A stretch of 64,000 nt of DNA, from positions 1,054,001 through 1,118,000 of the forward strand of contig MBPM02000001.1 in assembly GCA_001695595.3 (NCBI GenBank), written 5' to 3'. The first letter of the stretch is position 1, and the number at the start of each line of letters is the position of its first letter. Below, piece after piece: positions 43,044 to 53,657 of the stretch. This stretch comes from Plasmopara viticola. Its lineage: Eukaryota; Oomycota; Peronosporomycetes; Peronosporales; Peronosporaceae. The notes under the pieces were generated by a model. That model had not been told where the DNA came from. It ran no database searches and saw only the letters and a program-made list of their open reading frames with translations. The position numbers and the translations under genes were made by a program.

Positions 43044-43748
43044 TGGTAACACTTATGAGTCAAGTTCAAGAGTTCAAGGCAAGGGTGTCCGTCGTCACAT
43101 AGTGAGACTGGTAATCATTGGTACGACCCACATAGTAGAGTACAAAGGGCAGCCGATTCAGCAAAAACTTAATGTTCAGTGGTTGGTTCGTGTGCTGCGT
43201 GCTATTGTGTTACAAACATCTGGAGTCCCTTCAGTTTAAGTGCTTTTGCCTCTTGTCGAGACCTAGCTCCGCTGCTGACTACGCCGAAAATAATTTCCAT
43301 ATAGTCACCCACTTGACTTCGTTTGATCTACATTCATTATTGACGGGCTTTTATGTTTAGCCATGTTGTTTTGGTAAAATGAAAGCCTGATGAATCCACA
43401 AACCCGTTTATAAATATTACCGAGTTCCTTCCGAGCCGTAAGCAGGAGCACGACAAGCTTCAAAAAGGGCTTGTATTTGACAACATTGTAACACGGCAAC
43501 TGCTAAAGCAGGTCCAATATATCCAAAACAAAATTACATATTGTCAGTATTTAGGCGCCAGGAACTTAGGTGCACCACATCATTAAAAGCCTCAAGCGTC
43601 GTATTCAGACCCAAAAAGTTTTGAGAGATTATTATCTATTTTTACAAATTCGTAGACTGTAAAACAAATTTTAATATTTTATTTTCGTTTTCGAAGTTTT
43701 ATTAAAGTCTGGTAGATTATACAAAAAGCGCTGAGAAGTCAAGCAAGT

Positions 43749-44770
43749 ATGTCTCAACGAAGAAGCTATGCTTCCCAAATCCAAGACTTCGTCAACAGAG
43801 CCGAAGAAGTTTTCTCGACATCAATAAGACATTTCGTCCAACGTCGTGCTCGACTTCACCGGCGCCGACTTCGCATAGTGCGGCGAGTGCCAATTCCCGA
43901 GCGGATCGAATCGCTCGGGCTAATTAAACATCTTCTGCAGCAACAGGACAAGACACACCGTCCATGCAGCAGCTGCCGCTGTATCGCAAACACTAACAAC
44001 ATTGATATTAAGCTCGATTACGACAGGCTAACAAACGCTTCGAGTTTCTCGGCGAAACAAGAGGCAAGCAGAAAAAGGAAGATTCTTCGTTTAGTGAAGA
44101 AAGGTTTGGCAAAGATTTTATAATATGAATCTTTGCAACGGAAGAGATCTACGTCAGTAAGCACAACTTGATGACAACAGAGTCGTTAGACTATGTGATG
44201 CTTATCTTGGGTAATTTCGACAAATCTGTGTTCGATAAGTATGTGCCTTCATAGCCGACTGCGAGCGCATGAACGTGCAATAGACATGAAAACTGTTTAA
44301 ACGAGAACACGCACTTGCTTCAAGTCTAGAATTTTCGAGTATTATCTTCGAGAGCGGATGTTTTTTTTAATAAAACAAAGGTTAACTATTTACGAGTACG
44401 TCTCCAAATTAAAAGGCTCGATGTCCCAAACTGATCTAGAATTTAGTGATTTCAAAAAGCGGTATTTTCCAAGATATAATTACGGGAAGAGTCCGCGGAA
44501 GATGAAGGAAGAAAGTCCGAGTACTCTCCTAAAGGCCTTTATATTCGCCACCCACTTCGAGTTTGCCCATTACTCGTGTAGACCAAATCGTGTTTCGGCC
44601 AAGTCGTTCAAGACGGTCGGGCTGCGTACAAACAAGTCACGACCTCATAAACCAAAGTGTTTAAATAAGGAAGTGCAAGAATGAAAATTGGACAAATTCG
44701 GCAGCATGCAACAATTGTGGAATTGTCGCCTGCATGACTCTACGTGCACCGCTTGTAAATATAAGGAAGC
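43749..44770 (+). pseudogene. gag-region remnants
   Basis: Two open segments (43749-44123, basic, Arg-rich; 44358-44684) sit where gag is expected. A decayed zinc-knuckle-like run reading CNNCGIVAC lies at about 44708-44735, with Cys in place of the usual His. No complete capsid protein can be read. The basic first segment could instead be sequence unrelated to gag. Confidence 0.5.
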
Positions 44771-45389
44771 GATTCGTTTTAGTAGGGGTTCACTGTATGC
44801 CATTTTTTGAAGCAATAGCCCAAGCTTTGAAGGACGTTGATCAAGAGAAACTCATCACCGCAATGTAAGTAGTCTCAATAGTGTATTTAAAGACTTGGTG
44901 GAGCGTTTTGAGATAGAAATGACCATGGGGTTAGATGATACAAGTCGATTTTAATTACAACCAGACTGTTCACCGCTTCCGACAAACTGTGCACGTATTT
45001 TGCAGTACCTAATTTTCCTTTAAATCGTTAAGGTTTTTATCATTCCTGTTCCCGAGAGATTATCGACATGATGTGGCTTTTAGAGAAAAATTCAGATGTT
45101 GACTGGTCAAAAGGACGCATGGATTACTCCCATCAACACGTAGCACTAAGCGGCAATCTGATCAATGTCCGATAAGATGGGCTGCTGGACACGCAAGGCT
45201 CGCAATATAGAGACACACAGTTTTAAATTACTATCCGGACAAGGCCGCCATGGCCGTCAAGGAATGTCGTGCCTTTTTCCTTCTTGCCAGTTTTCAACAA
45301 GCTGTCTCCGTCTCAATCTGTATGATTTTAAAATGGCTGAACGCTGTAAGAGATAAAAATGGGAACCGATTAAGGAAAATCTGGCGTGA

Positions 45390-46200
45390 TAAATGCCACG
45401 CAAGTATGCCTACACAGATTTTCGCATAGAGCTTCCCAGCGAGACCCCTTCTGTACGGAAAGGATATTGTACACAAAAGTTTGCTCAAGCCTGGTACCAA
45501 GCCAAAAGCCGTCAAACAATGGCGCTAGTGGCTTGAACAGTGCAGGACAACACAAGAATAAACCGAGAGATGGTTCATGCGGTAATTATTCGCCCAAGTA
45601 CGTCTACCTTTTCGGCACCAACATTCTATGTCAAGCAGTCTAAATCTCGTGAAAGTTTTGCCGGCGATACCGATGCCGCATAGGGAAGACATCTTTGACG
45701 CTATGTCCGGATGGCATTGGCGATCGTGAATCGACCTCCATTGGACTTACTGTCAGGTTAAATTGCGCGAGCCGGACAATCCAATTTCCGCTTTTTACCC
45801 CGGATGGCCTATTTTAGCACCTAGTCACTCTCATGGGTCTAAATAGAAGCACGGGTACGCTTCACCGGCTTTTGCAAAAAAATCTTTTGAAATCTTAGGG
45901 AACTAACAAATATCAACTATGACGAAATCTACGTGTTCTTGCAAAGAGAAGATGTCGCAAACCACATTATAATTGTAGGCCGTGTACTCATAAGCTTTGG
46001 AAAACAGCAACTTTAAACCAAGTTGTCGAAGTGCCAGCTCTGCATGAATGGAATTCCATGTCTAGGAGACTTTGTCGTAGAAAAAGGCTTTCGAAGGGTC
46101 AGGAAGAGAGTATCGCCTGTGCCCGAGGCAAAAGAAAATGGAGTGCATCTTAGGCACTACCGTCTATATCTTAAGGTGATGCAAGGGCTTTGCGGAATTT
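45390..46200 (+). pseudogene. Reverse transcriptase remnant (Ty3/gypsy)
   Basis: Motifs spread over several frames: an early REMVHAVIIRPSTSTFSAP block, as in the RT fingers domain of gypsy elements; then TKLSKCQLCMNGIPCLGD near 46020-46080, as in the block just after the thumb. The catalytic YxDD box is not found between them. Stops and frameshifts rule out function. Confidence 0.75.
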
Positions 46201-46418
46201 GCAGGACCGTTTCACGGTGAAACAAGGAAAAATCGTTCTCGAGAAACGATCGAGCTCTCGGACAACCGACAACGCTGTTTCATCAAAGTCAGGCGTCGCT
46301 AGACGCTTCCCCCGGCTCTTAATCTTGCCGAAGTCTCGAAACCATTTGGTGTTCAGATAATAACCATACATTTTGCAATCGGGGGAGTCTTGTTTGGATG
46401 GGAGGGAGGGCTAGAGCA

Positions 46419-46690
46419 TTCGATTGCTTTTACCGGTTCAAAGATAGAACCAGCAGAGCTGAACTATCCTGTTTGTGAGCAAGAGCTACTTGCAAATATG
46501 CATGCGCTAAATGTATGGCGTTTGTATCTTCTCGATTGACCATTTACTGTCGAAACGGATCACAAAAGTATTGAGACAATGCTGACGCAGAAGAATCCAA
46601 CCCCAGAGGAGCTCGATGATTTAATGAGCTTGCTAGATATCAATCTTTGTTCTGGTGGATTTCTAGTAGAACCAACACTGTGGCTGGTGC
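46419..46690 (+). pseudogene. RNase H remnant (Ty3/gypsy)
   Basis: One frame reads AELNYPVCEQELLANMHAL, then VWRLYLLD, a TGA stop, and PFTVETDHKSIETMLTQ. This is the standard gypsy RNase H core, with the catalytic-type Glu and Asp in place. The stop and later frameshifts kill it. Confidence 0.82.
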
Positions 46691-46929
46691 ACTGTCTCAC
46701 AATACGGATTCCGGGAGCAAAGTCGCCCAAATAGCTTGCAAGAGCTATTGGAAGCGGCTAAGAATCGCCAAATCGAAGGGACATTAAAAAACACGGTTAC
46801 AATTGCGCATAATCTATGCGTGGAAAAGAGCCCTACAGTATCTCGAGCTGAAAAGAGATGATCAGTCAAAGTACTCATTGTCGGAAAGAATTTTACACTA
46901 CCTAAAAGGCGAAAATGAGAATTTCCGAA

Positions 46930-47520
46930 AGTATATTTTCGACGACGAAGTTCTGACAAATCGTGTTATCTGTGAAAGCCACAAATTTGTATCGGCAGCC
47001 CGCCTGGGATTTTACGAGACTTGTCTGGCCGTACGTCAAAAGTACAACTGGCTCAAAATGGTGAAGTTTATTCAGCGCTATGTCAACACTAACGAAATCT
47101 GTCAGCGCAACAAGACTAAACTGACAAATTCGCGAGAATTGCTCGATTCTCTGAATGTTCTAAAAGGCAGCTGGGAAGACATTACAATGAATTTCATCGT
47201 GTTTTTATCGTGAACATAAGTGATTCACTGCCGTTATAATGATCGTTGATCGCTAAACTAAAAGAACTATGTTCATCGCTAAGAGACGTTGGACGATACT
47301 GCAAAAGTTGCAGAGATCTTTGCGAAGAGATACACGAAGATTTATAGCATACAAAAGACCATTGAGTTCGACTGAGACACCACGATCACATCTCAGTCAT
47401 GGCAAGCAATCGTGGCTGCTGTCGGAACGCAACATGATTTGGCTTTGACCTCTAGGCCACAAACGGATGGACAAACGGAAGAACATAACTGTTCAATTGA
47501 ATCTACCTCCAAGGTACGTT
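46930..47520 (+). pseudogene. Integrase remnant (Ty3/gypsy)
   Basis: The zinc-binding part survives as a segment ending NEICQRNKTK, with one His and one Cys lost. It is followed by SWEDITMNFIV, the start of the catalytic core, and after a frame break by SQSWQAIVAAVGTQHDL and RPQTDGQTEE, which includes the active-site Glu region. An in-frame stop falls next to the second Asp. Confidence 0.8.
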
Positions 47521-47799
47521 CCTCTAATTGAGATGACCTCTCACATTGGCTGAGATAGTCGATATAGACGCGTGCACTATCAAATTGGAATGGGACCGTT
47601 CGAAGTAAATCTATAATATGTCTCTTAGCTGTCGGGTGATAGATATCAAAATTTCACGAGGTAGAAAAGTTAGCACAAGAGTTTCTGCTACGTCAAAACC
47701 TTTTTTTAAAGTCGAATAGGAACGGAGTGAAGCACACGAAAGCATGAAGTACTATCACGACAAGAACAAGTGTTCAAGATTTACAGGCTGGCGATATGG

Positions 47800-47960
47800 T
47801 GCTTTTGGACGGCAACAATTTGAATATACGTCACACAGGTTTTGCTCAATCAAAGAAACTTGCGCCTAGATATATTGGTCCAATGCCGATCGCAATGTCT
47901 TTGCGAGATCTTTTTAAGTTGAGTTTATTGACGGGATTGAACTTGCATATAGTGTTCGCA
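47800..47960 (+). pseudogene. Integrase C-terminal GPY/F remnant
   Basis: A frame with GDMVLLDG (partly upstream) and KKLAPRYIGPMPI matches the SH3-like, GPY/F C-terminal segment of gypsy integrases. No chromodomain is visible after it. Confidence 0.65.
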
Positions 47961-48218
47961 CTTCACTAATGCCCTCGTATTGCAACCAGCATAGGCAAAA
48001 GCTGAAAAAGGTCATGTTGGCCGATGACAACTAGTTGGAGCCACCGCAAGCACAAAAAAACCTTCGCTTAAGAATGTGTTGGCTTGGAATAACTAATAAG
48101 AAGCCGATTGGGAGCTGTGGAGAAATAAAAGCAGCTTTCAAGACTCAACGACTTCTATTGGAAAATCAAAACTATGAACCCTGTCCTTTAAAGTAGGCAT
48201 ATCCTTTGAGGGAGGTCA

Positions 48219-48665
48219 TGTAACGTAGCCGTTTCCATCAACAGGCTTGCCGGTAACGGTCATTACGCCATATGATTGCATTATCTCCAAATATACATAT
48301 GCGTTGGTACTATCCATAGGAATAGGCGATTTCATAGCCTAAGGCTAGGAGCAGGGGTAAATGTCTCATAATCATTTGACGTCAAGCGACCTTGTTAGCT
48401 GAAAATAATTCAGCATGTGCAAATAGTCAGTTCTAGTAAAGAAGAATGATAGCCTTTTGGATGGTAACAGTAGATGGCTGAGACCCAGCAGTTAGGCTTT
48501 GTGAAGTCAAGAATCCGCAAAAGCTCAGCTCTCCATTTAAACTCACTTCTCAGATCGCTTTAAGCAATTAACACTTCTCTTCCTTCACCGACTTCGCCCC
48601 GCTTGCCATTCAAGCCCAATTCGACAACCGACCTTCAAAAACGCTTTCATCGCGACTGTGTTACA
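48219..48665 (+). repeat. 3' LTR of the gypsy element
   Basis: 447 bp, TGTAACG to TGTTACA, preceded by a purine tract. It aligns by eye along its full length with the 5' LTR. Confidence 0.83.
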
Positions 48666-49211
48666 ATTTGAAGATTTAGGTGCGATACAATCATCCCTAA
48701 CGCCGAAGAAAACGGATAATGTTGTCAAGGGGCAATGGTTTAAGCAGGCTAGATTTGGTCGTTGTGCGTATTGTAATCGAAGGTTATTTTTTTTATTATT
48801 ATCGAGATTGTGCTAATCATGCCACGTACCACATGCCGCTTTAAACTCTCCGAGGACCCGGCCAAGTTTCTTATGCTTCTTGGTATTAGAAAGCCAAGAA
48901 AGTCGATAGAGTCGATTCATCGCACAAACTGCAGCCAAAGCCATGGATATGGCCGTAATAAACAAAAAACAGCCTCTGCTTCGTGATCTACCGTGTTGTC
49001 TAATCCCAGAATATACCCTTATTTTTCCGTAGCCTTCACGTCCTTTATGCATACAGCAACACAGCTGTACTATGTCAGCGGCAACGACTTCAGTCTTGCT
49101 ACGAATACAAACCATTCTAATATTTAGCAACAGCATCACGTTCTGACTATGCCTGACAAGCTTTTTGAGGCGAAAGCCGCACCAAAGATCTGTGAAGCCT
49201 AATTCTTACGC
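48666..49211. other. Non-coding stretch between gypsy element and block 3
   Basis: No gene recognised. The minus-strand frame at 48813-49139 has no motif. Confidence 0.35.
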
Positions 49212-49490
49212 CGCGGCCGCAAGCACCGGTAACAAGCTTTGGATGACGACGCCTCCACAAATACCACTACCACTAAGCCTTGATCCTCTAGCCTTTGAGT
49301 TACCTACTTCGTATTGCCGTACAGTCTTGCGAACACGCACACATAGCAGATAGTCTTGCAAATTTGCCTTCTATGCAAACGTACTAGTATGATCATATCT
49401 GCTGCCGCCGTCGCTATCTTTGCCGCGCCCTTACGTATGCTTTGTGCCAAGTCCTCACTTTTGGCAATGTTGCCGCCCGATGCAGACGCA
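49212..49490 (+). repeat. Three-copy upstream repeat R, copy 3
   Basis: Matches repeat R at 2104-2402 and 36977-37268, beginning at GCGGCCGC and including ACACATAGCAGA, a GCCGTCGCTAT tract and ATGTTGCCG. It lies about 2.4 kb upstream of EER-WY copy 3. Confidence 0.65.
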
Positions 49491-50114
49491 ATTACAGACA
49501 ATATATATTGGAATGCAACATATTCAAAAAGCAGAAGGCTACACAGACAAACCCACTTCTCGACTCACCACCATCCTTCGCACATTACTGTCGTGTTCCT
49601 TCGGCAAGGCGTTCGTACAGATAACGCTATGCAATTCTTGCTATGACCTCCGCCCTAGTATTGGCCCTGTGTAACGTATCTATGCAATTCTTGGAAAGCT
49701 AAAGTTTAAGGTGAGTCGCACAAATGGAAGGCAATCTTAAAAGCTTAGGCTATAAGCCAAAGCCTAAACAAAGCCGTCAAATCTAGCAGTCGCAATAAAA
49801 TGAACCCCAAATAGTCATTCGCTTAATAAATGTCAAATTATAAACTCATCAACTTATGCTTAGTGTAAATACAATCACGATCGATTTGTAAAAATAGGTG
49901 CTATAGGTGAGGGACCAACAAACACGCAAGACTAATTTCGCTATCAGCATGACCGAACAAACTATATTTTACTGTCGACGAGATATACTGTCGCAGTTAA
50001 CTGATAGGAAACATTAATAACTCATGGTACAACATAGCAATCGTAGCCAAATACGTTTTAAAAATCACATAGTAAGCTAATAAATTGAGAAGATCCGGAT
50101 CGCAGTTCGAATGT

Positions 50115-51010
50115 ACCATCTCTTGGCGACGTCATTCTATTCATTTCAGCTCGAATTAACCGTGTCCGACTTGCACGCTCAAGCTAATGTGACGACCTCG
50201 AATACAAAATAATGAAGCAGCACTCGGGTGGTGCTACAAATCTTACCCTCCGTGTTATCCTTCGACGGCTTTAGCGCACCGTACTCGTCAGCTAGCATAT
50301 CGCCGACTTTGAATCAGCGTCGACGAGCACCGTTAACATAACTTTACGATCGATCACGCGATCAAGTCCGTATACCACATTAATAAAATGTAGTCGACTG
50401 ACATATTCCTCAGTTCTAATAATTAGAAAGAAAGGCCTACAAGTGCGTTTCTTCAGCGCGAAGTGAGCCACAAAAAGTACAAGATCAGCAAATTGTCAGC
50501 TACGTCAGATGAAGGGTTCAAACGTTCAATCTTCTCTATCGACCCTCAAGGCATGTAGTATCACACGAAGCCCGAATACATTTAAAACTTCTACAACTCA
50601 TTTACCTTGGTCACTTGTGTTGCATATAAATCCCAAGCCACCTCGTACTCTCGCCAAGTGGCCACATCCTAATCCTAAGTGGTGATCGGTATTTAATACG
50701 CTAGCTATAAATTTGCACTAGCAGGCCTCAATGAAAGATGTCGTCATCATAACTTTCAAGTCTCATCATCAACGCATTGTTTCGCCCAGACTTGCACGCA
50801 TTTGCATCGTCAGTGCATCACTATGCCGCCTACTCAGCCCACTCACGGTCTACGATTCGCGCTTCGACATAAGTATTTCTTTCGAATTAAAACCATACCC
50901 TGAACCGTCAAGTATCTTCACAATGTGGCTCCTTAACCTGATCATACTGCTCCTTAACCTGATCATACTGGCTCTATGGCTATGTGGATTCCGTACACAT
51001 TGCAGTTCAT
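50115..51010 (+). repeat. Duplicated upstream block of EER-WY copy 3
   Basis: Matches 2825-3810 segment by segment (TCGAATTAACCGTGTCCGAC, AATAATGAAGCAGCACTC, CCACAAAAAGTACAAGATC, CTCCTTAACCTGATCATACTG). The last motif is duplicated in tandem here (2 x 21 bp, 50928-50969), while block 1 has one copy. Confidence 0.68.
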
Positions 51011-51884
51011 AAGTGAGTATAGTGTTCATTCATCAAATCAAAAAGCTCCGGTATAACATAACACTGATCGGGACTGAACGTTAGAGACATGTATCCCACC
51101 GAGATATGATGTAAAATTATGAAAATCCATCGCTTCACATAAAAGATGTGGTATATACAAGTATAGCATTAGATCCGACCGCTTGCTTTGAGATGCTGTT
51201 CTCGACTTTTAGGAATATGGGCTGAAGTCGACCTCACTGTTGTTAGTTCGGCTTAATTCTTTGATTTCAGAAATCGCACGTCACCAAGCGTGCTTATCAC
51301 AATTTTTTGCGAATTTTAAGCAGTGCTTACGCAATGGCGTCGCCTTAGGCCGCGTGCGTCCATAATCATCGAAGCTGTACTCAAAACTTCTGTCCCCAGG
51401 TACGTCATCATTTTTTTAACGCACAATGAAAGGAAATTGTCGTTTCTATAGGGAGATTTTATATTAGTTTTGGATGATTCTAACGCATAGAGGAGCATGT
51501 ACCCCTGTCTGCGTCAAGATACACAGCAGACGTGTACTTGCGTGCACCGCTTGCTACAATCTCTCGTATCTGTTAATAATTAAATTAACATCGTTGCTCG
51601 AATGAAGTCAGGTGCGCTTGGAAATTTTATCTCTAATTGAAGTCAGAATATTCTCATACCAATCTCTACTACACGTCCTTTTTGTACAACACGTTTTCTT
51701 CTATGGCATTTTTAATGCAGTTCTGCAGCCTCGAGAGCACGATTGCGCTAGAAATCTACTGTATATATTCTTCGCAGTTGTTACGAATCGCAAAAAAATT
51801 ACCCCAAAAGATGGCTTTTGTCCGATAATTTCGCTAATGCTTGCATCACTTGTCAATCCACTGGCGAAATCACCGAGAGTAGGC
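51011..51884. other. Copy-3-specific proximal upstream sequence
   Basis: Only about the last 70 bp before the ATG of copy 3 match the other two loci. The rest is not shared with copies 1 and 2 by eye. No gene is supported; the long open frame through 51612-51884 begins with GTG and runs into the signal peptide of copy 3. Confidence 0.4.
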
Positions 51885-53657
51885 ATGTGGGTGCCCGCTT
51901 TAGTAGCTTTTTGGCATATCGGAGTCGGTGCGTCTTTCGCATTTAATTCAAGTGCAATACAGAGTCCTGAGCCCTTTGTCAAACCAGCGAACGCGCGTCA
52001 CGCCGAATTTGCGCCAACAAAAGCAGTCAATCATGAAACTGCTCCTGGAAACGACACAACCAACAATGCAGACACAAACGAGGAAGAAAGGGGCTTTTGG
52101 GACTTTTTACTTCACGTCTTGAATTGTGACTGGCACCCAGCCCGCGCTTTTCAGGCTATGGAAGTTGTGAAAACTCGCAACGATCTCGTGGAGAATGCAG
52201 AATTTGTTGGATGGCTTGATCGCCTGGTAAAGTTCGTGGATGACGGAGGTGAGTTCAGCTATGCCGCTTTCGTCGAGTTGGTGGAGAAACATCGAACGCC
52301 AAAGGAACTGGTGCCGCTGTACATCTGGCTTCGAAAATTTCCGCACATGGAGGCCTTTGCCGAACAGAGACTGATGGAGGTCGCCTCGGTGCCAGAACAC
52401 AACGTGCAAGTGCTTTTGTCGTTTTTCAAACATCATGCGAGCCCTGAGCAGCTTTTTGGAGTTCTGAAAATCCGAGATAAAATCAGTCTTACTGGCTCAG
52501 TCAATTTTGACATGCTTTTCAAGCAGTGGTTTGAGTACATTACGCTGTACCGAACTATCGTCCCGTATGATGATGAAAAGTTGTTCAATTTCTTGGTGGA
52601 AGAGGTGGAATCGTTGTTTTACGAAAAGGCGTCCACACTGTATTCATTCGAAAACGATAAGGTGCCATCCAAATCGAATAAAGTCTTAGCAAATTTGCGT
52701 CGTGAGGTCGCGTCGACATCAAATCTAGGCGTTAAGTCTCTCTCAACATCGAAGTCAGCCATAAGTGCCTCGCGTCGTATCGTGGTAAAGCTGTTCGACT
52801 ATATCCATGGCTTTAAGGATAGGATGAGCCTTGTCACCGACATGCATCGCTACTTTGTCTTGAACCCCGAACTCAAACAAATTGTCTTTGAGCAGTGGGT
52901 GAAGTATACGCCGCATCAAGTGTTCCGCATTCTGCATCTCGAGGATGAGCTCGATCTAGATCAGTTTAATATCCCGCTCTTCAACGCATGGCTCGACTTC
53001 GTCAAGGTGTACTGTAAGAGTGTAAATACTGAGTATCCCTACATTCCATACAAACTTCTCGAATATCGACACCTGCTGCTTACAATGTCATCAGAAGAAG
53101 CCTTCGTGGAAAAGGTTGAGTCAGAAAAGTTTATCCAGATGCTTGATCGTGGGAAAAAAAAGTATGTCACGGTGGATGATTCCGACAACTTGGTAGAGAT
53201 CTTGAGAGTGCCCAATCTCATTAAGCAATGGCTCAACTCGAAAAGAAGTCCTGCCGAGATTATCGAAGATATCAAGTTGGTTGAACTCAATTATGTCCAG
53301 CCGACTGCGGTCAATATTGATTTGCGTAGGGCCGAAATGCCTGCTCTCGCGACTAAAGATAAGATCATGTCTACCGACGTCACTTTTATGGCGTGGCTCA
53401 CCTTCACTGCTTGGTATATGGAAGCCAATCCGTCATTTTCTATTGAGCAGCTGCACCGTTTGTGGAGCTCAGCAAAATATGTTGAAAAACTTGTGACAAT
53501 GCTTTCATGGATTCGACTTTTTCCCGAAACGGAAGATCTTGCAAACGGTTTGCTTAAGCGCATGCTTTTCGATCCCGAAGTAGGTGTTGAGGCTTTACGG
53601 GCGATCAACTTTAACAATGAGAAAGATTGGGACTATTTCTTTCCTAAAGATCGCTAA
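51885..53657 (+). CDS. Secreted EER-WY effector-like protein, copy 3
   Basis: 590-residue paralog of the copies at 3970 and 33421. The ATG at 51885 aligns with both other starts and opens a signal peptide (MWVPALVAFWHIGVGASFA). An in-frame ATG at 51837 would add 16 residues ahead of it and is less likely. No RXLR; EEER at about 66-69 followed by GFWDF. The Trp ladder is preserved: FVGWL, YIWL, KQWFEYITLY, FEQW, FNAWL, KQWL, FMAWL, TAWY and LSWIR. It ends NEKDWDYFFPKDR and lacks the RKRAK tail of copy 1. Compared with copies 1 and 2 it lost four residues (RNEV) just after the signal peptide. Conservation of helix-spacing residues with many substitutions elsewhere suggests a functional gene. 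Host-directed function is inferred. Confidence 0.86.
   Translation: MWVPALVAFWHIGVGASFAFNSSAIQSPEPFVKPANARHAEFAPTKAVNHETAPGNDTTNNADTNEEERGFWDFLLHVLNCDWHPARAFQAMEVVKTRNDLVENAEFVGWLDRLVKFVDDGGEFSYAAFVELVEKHRTPKELVPLYIWLRKFPHMEAFAEQRLMEVASVPEHNVQVLLSFFKHHASPEQLFGVLKIRDKISLTGSVNFDMLFKQWFEYITLYRTIVPYDDEKLFNFLVEEVESLFYEKASTLYSFENDKVPSKSNKVLANLRREVASTSNLGVKSLSTSKSAISASRRIVVKLFDYIHGFKDRMSLVTDMHRYFVLNPELKQIVFEQWVKYTPHQVFRILHLEDELDLDQFNIPLFNAWLDFVKVYCKSVNTEYPYIPYKLLEYRHLLLTMSSEEAFVEKVESEKFIQMLDRGKKKYVTVDDSDNLVEILRVPNLIKQWLNSKRSPAEIIEDIKLVELNYVQPTAVNIDLRRAEMPALATKDKIMSTDVTFMAWLTFTAWYMEANPSFSIEQLHRLWSSAKYVEKLVTMLSWIRLFPETEDLANGLLKRMLFDPEVGVEALRAINFNNEKDWDYFFPKDR

Larger units (their letters stand above)
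42619..48665 (+). mobile_element. Decayed Ty3/gypsy LTR retrotransposon
   Basis: Structure: 5' LTR 42619-43043, a likely primer-binding site directly after it (TGGTAACAC at 43044), eroded gag, reverse transcriptase, RNase H and integrase, a purine tract GAGGGAGG at 48208-48215 and a 3' LTR 48219-48665. The order RT, RNase H, integrase defines Ty3/gypsy (Metaviridae). Both LTRs begin TGTAAC and end TGTTACA. They differ at many positions and by indels, so the insertion is old. The coding region has numerous stops and frameshifts. No target-site duplication was seen at the ends. Confidence 0.85.

Noticed and set aside
48813..49139. 108-codon minus-strand frame
   Set aside because: No signal peptide, domain or paralog, and it lies in repeat-rich sequence between the gypsy element and repeat R.
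51612..51884. 91-residue extension of EER-WY copy 3
   Set aside because: It begins with GTG, is not shared by the paralogs, and places a second hydrophobic stretch before the conserved signal peptide.
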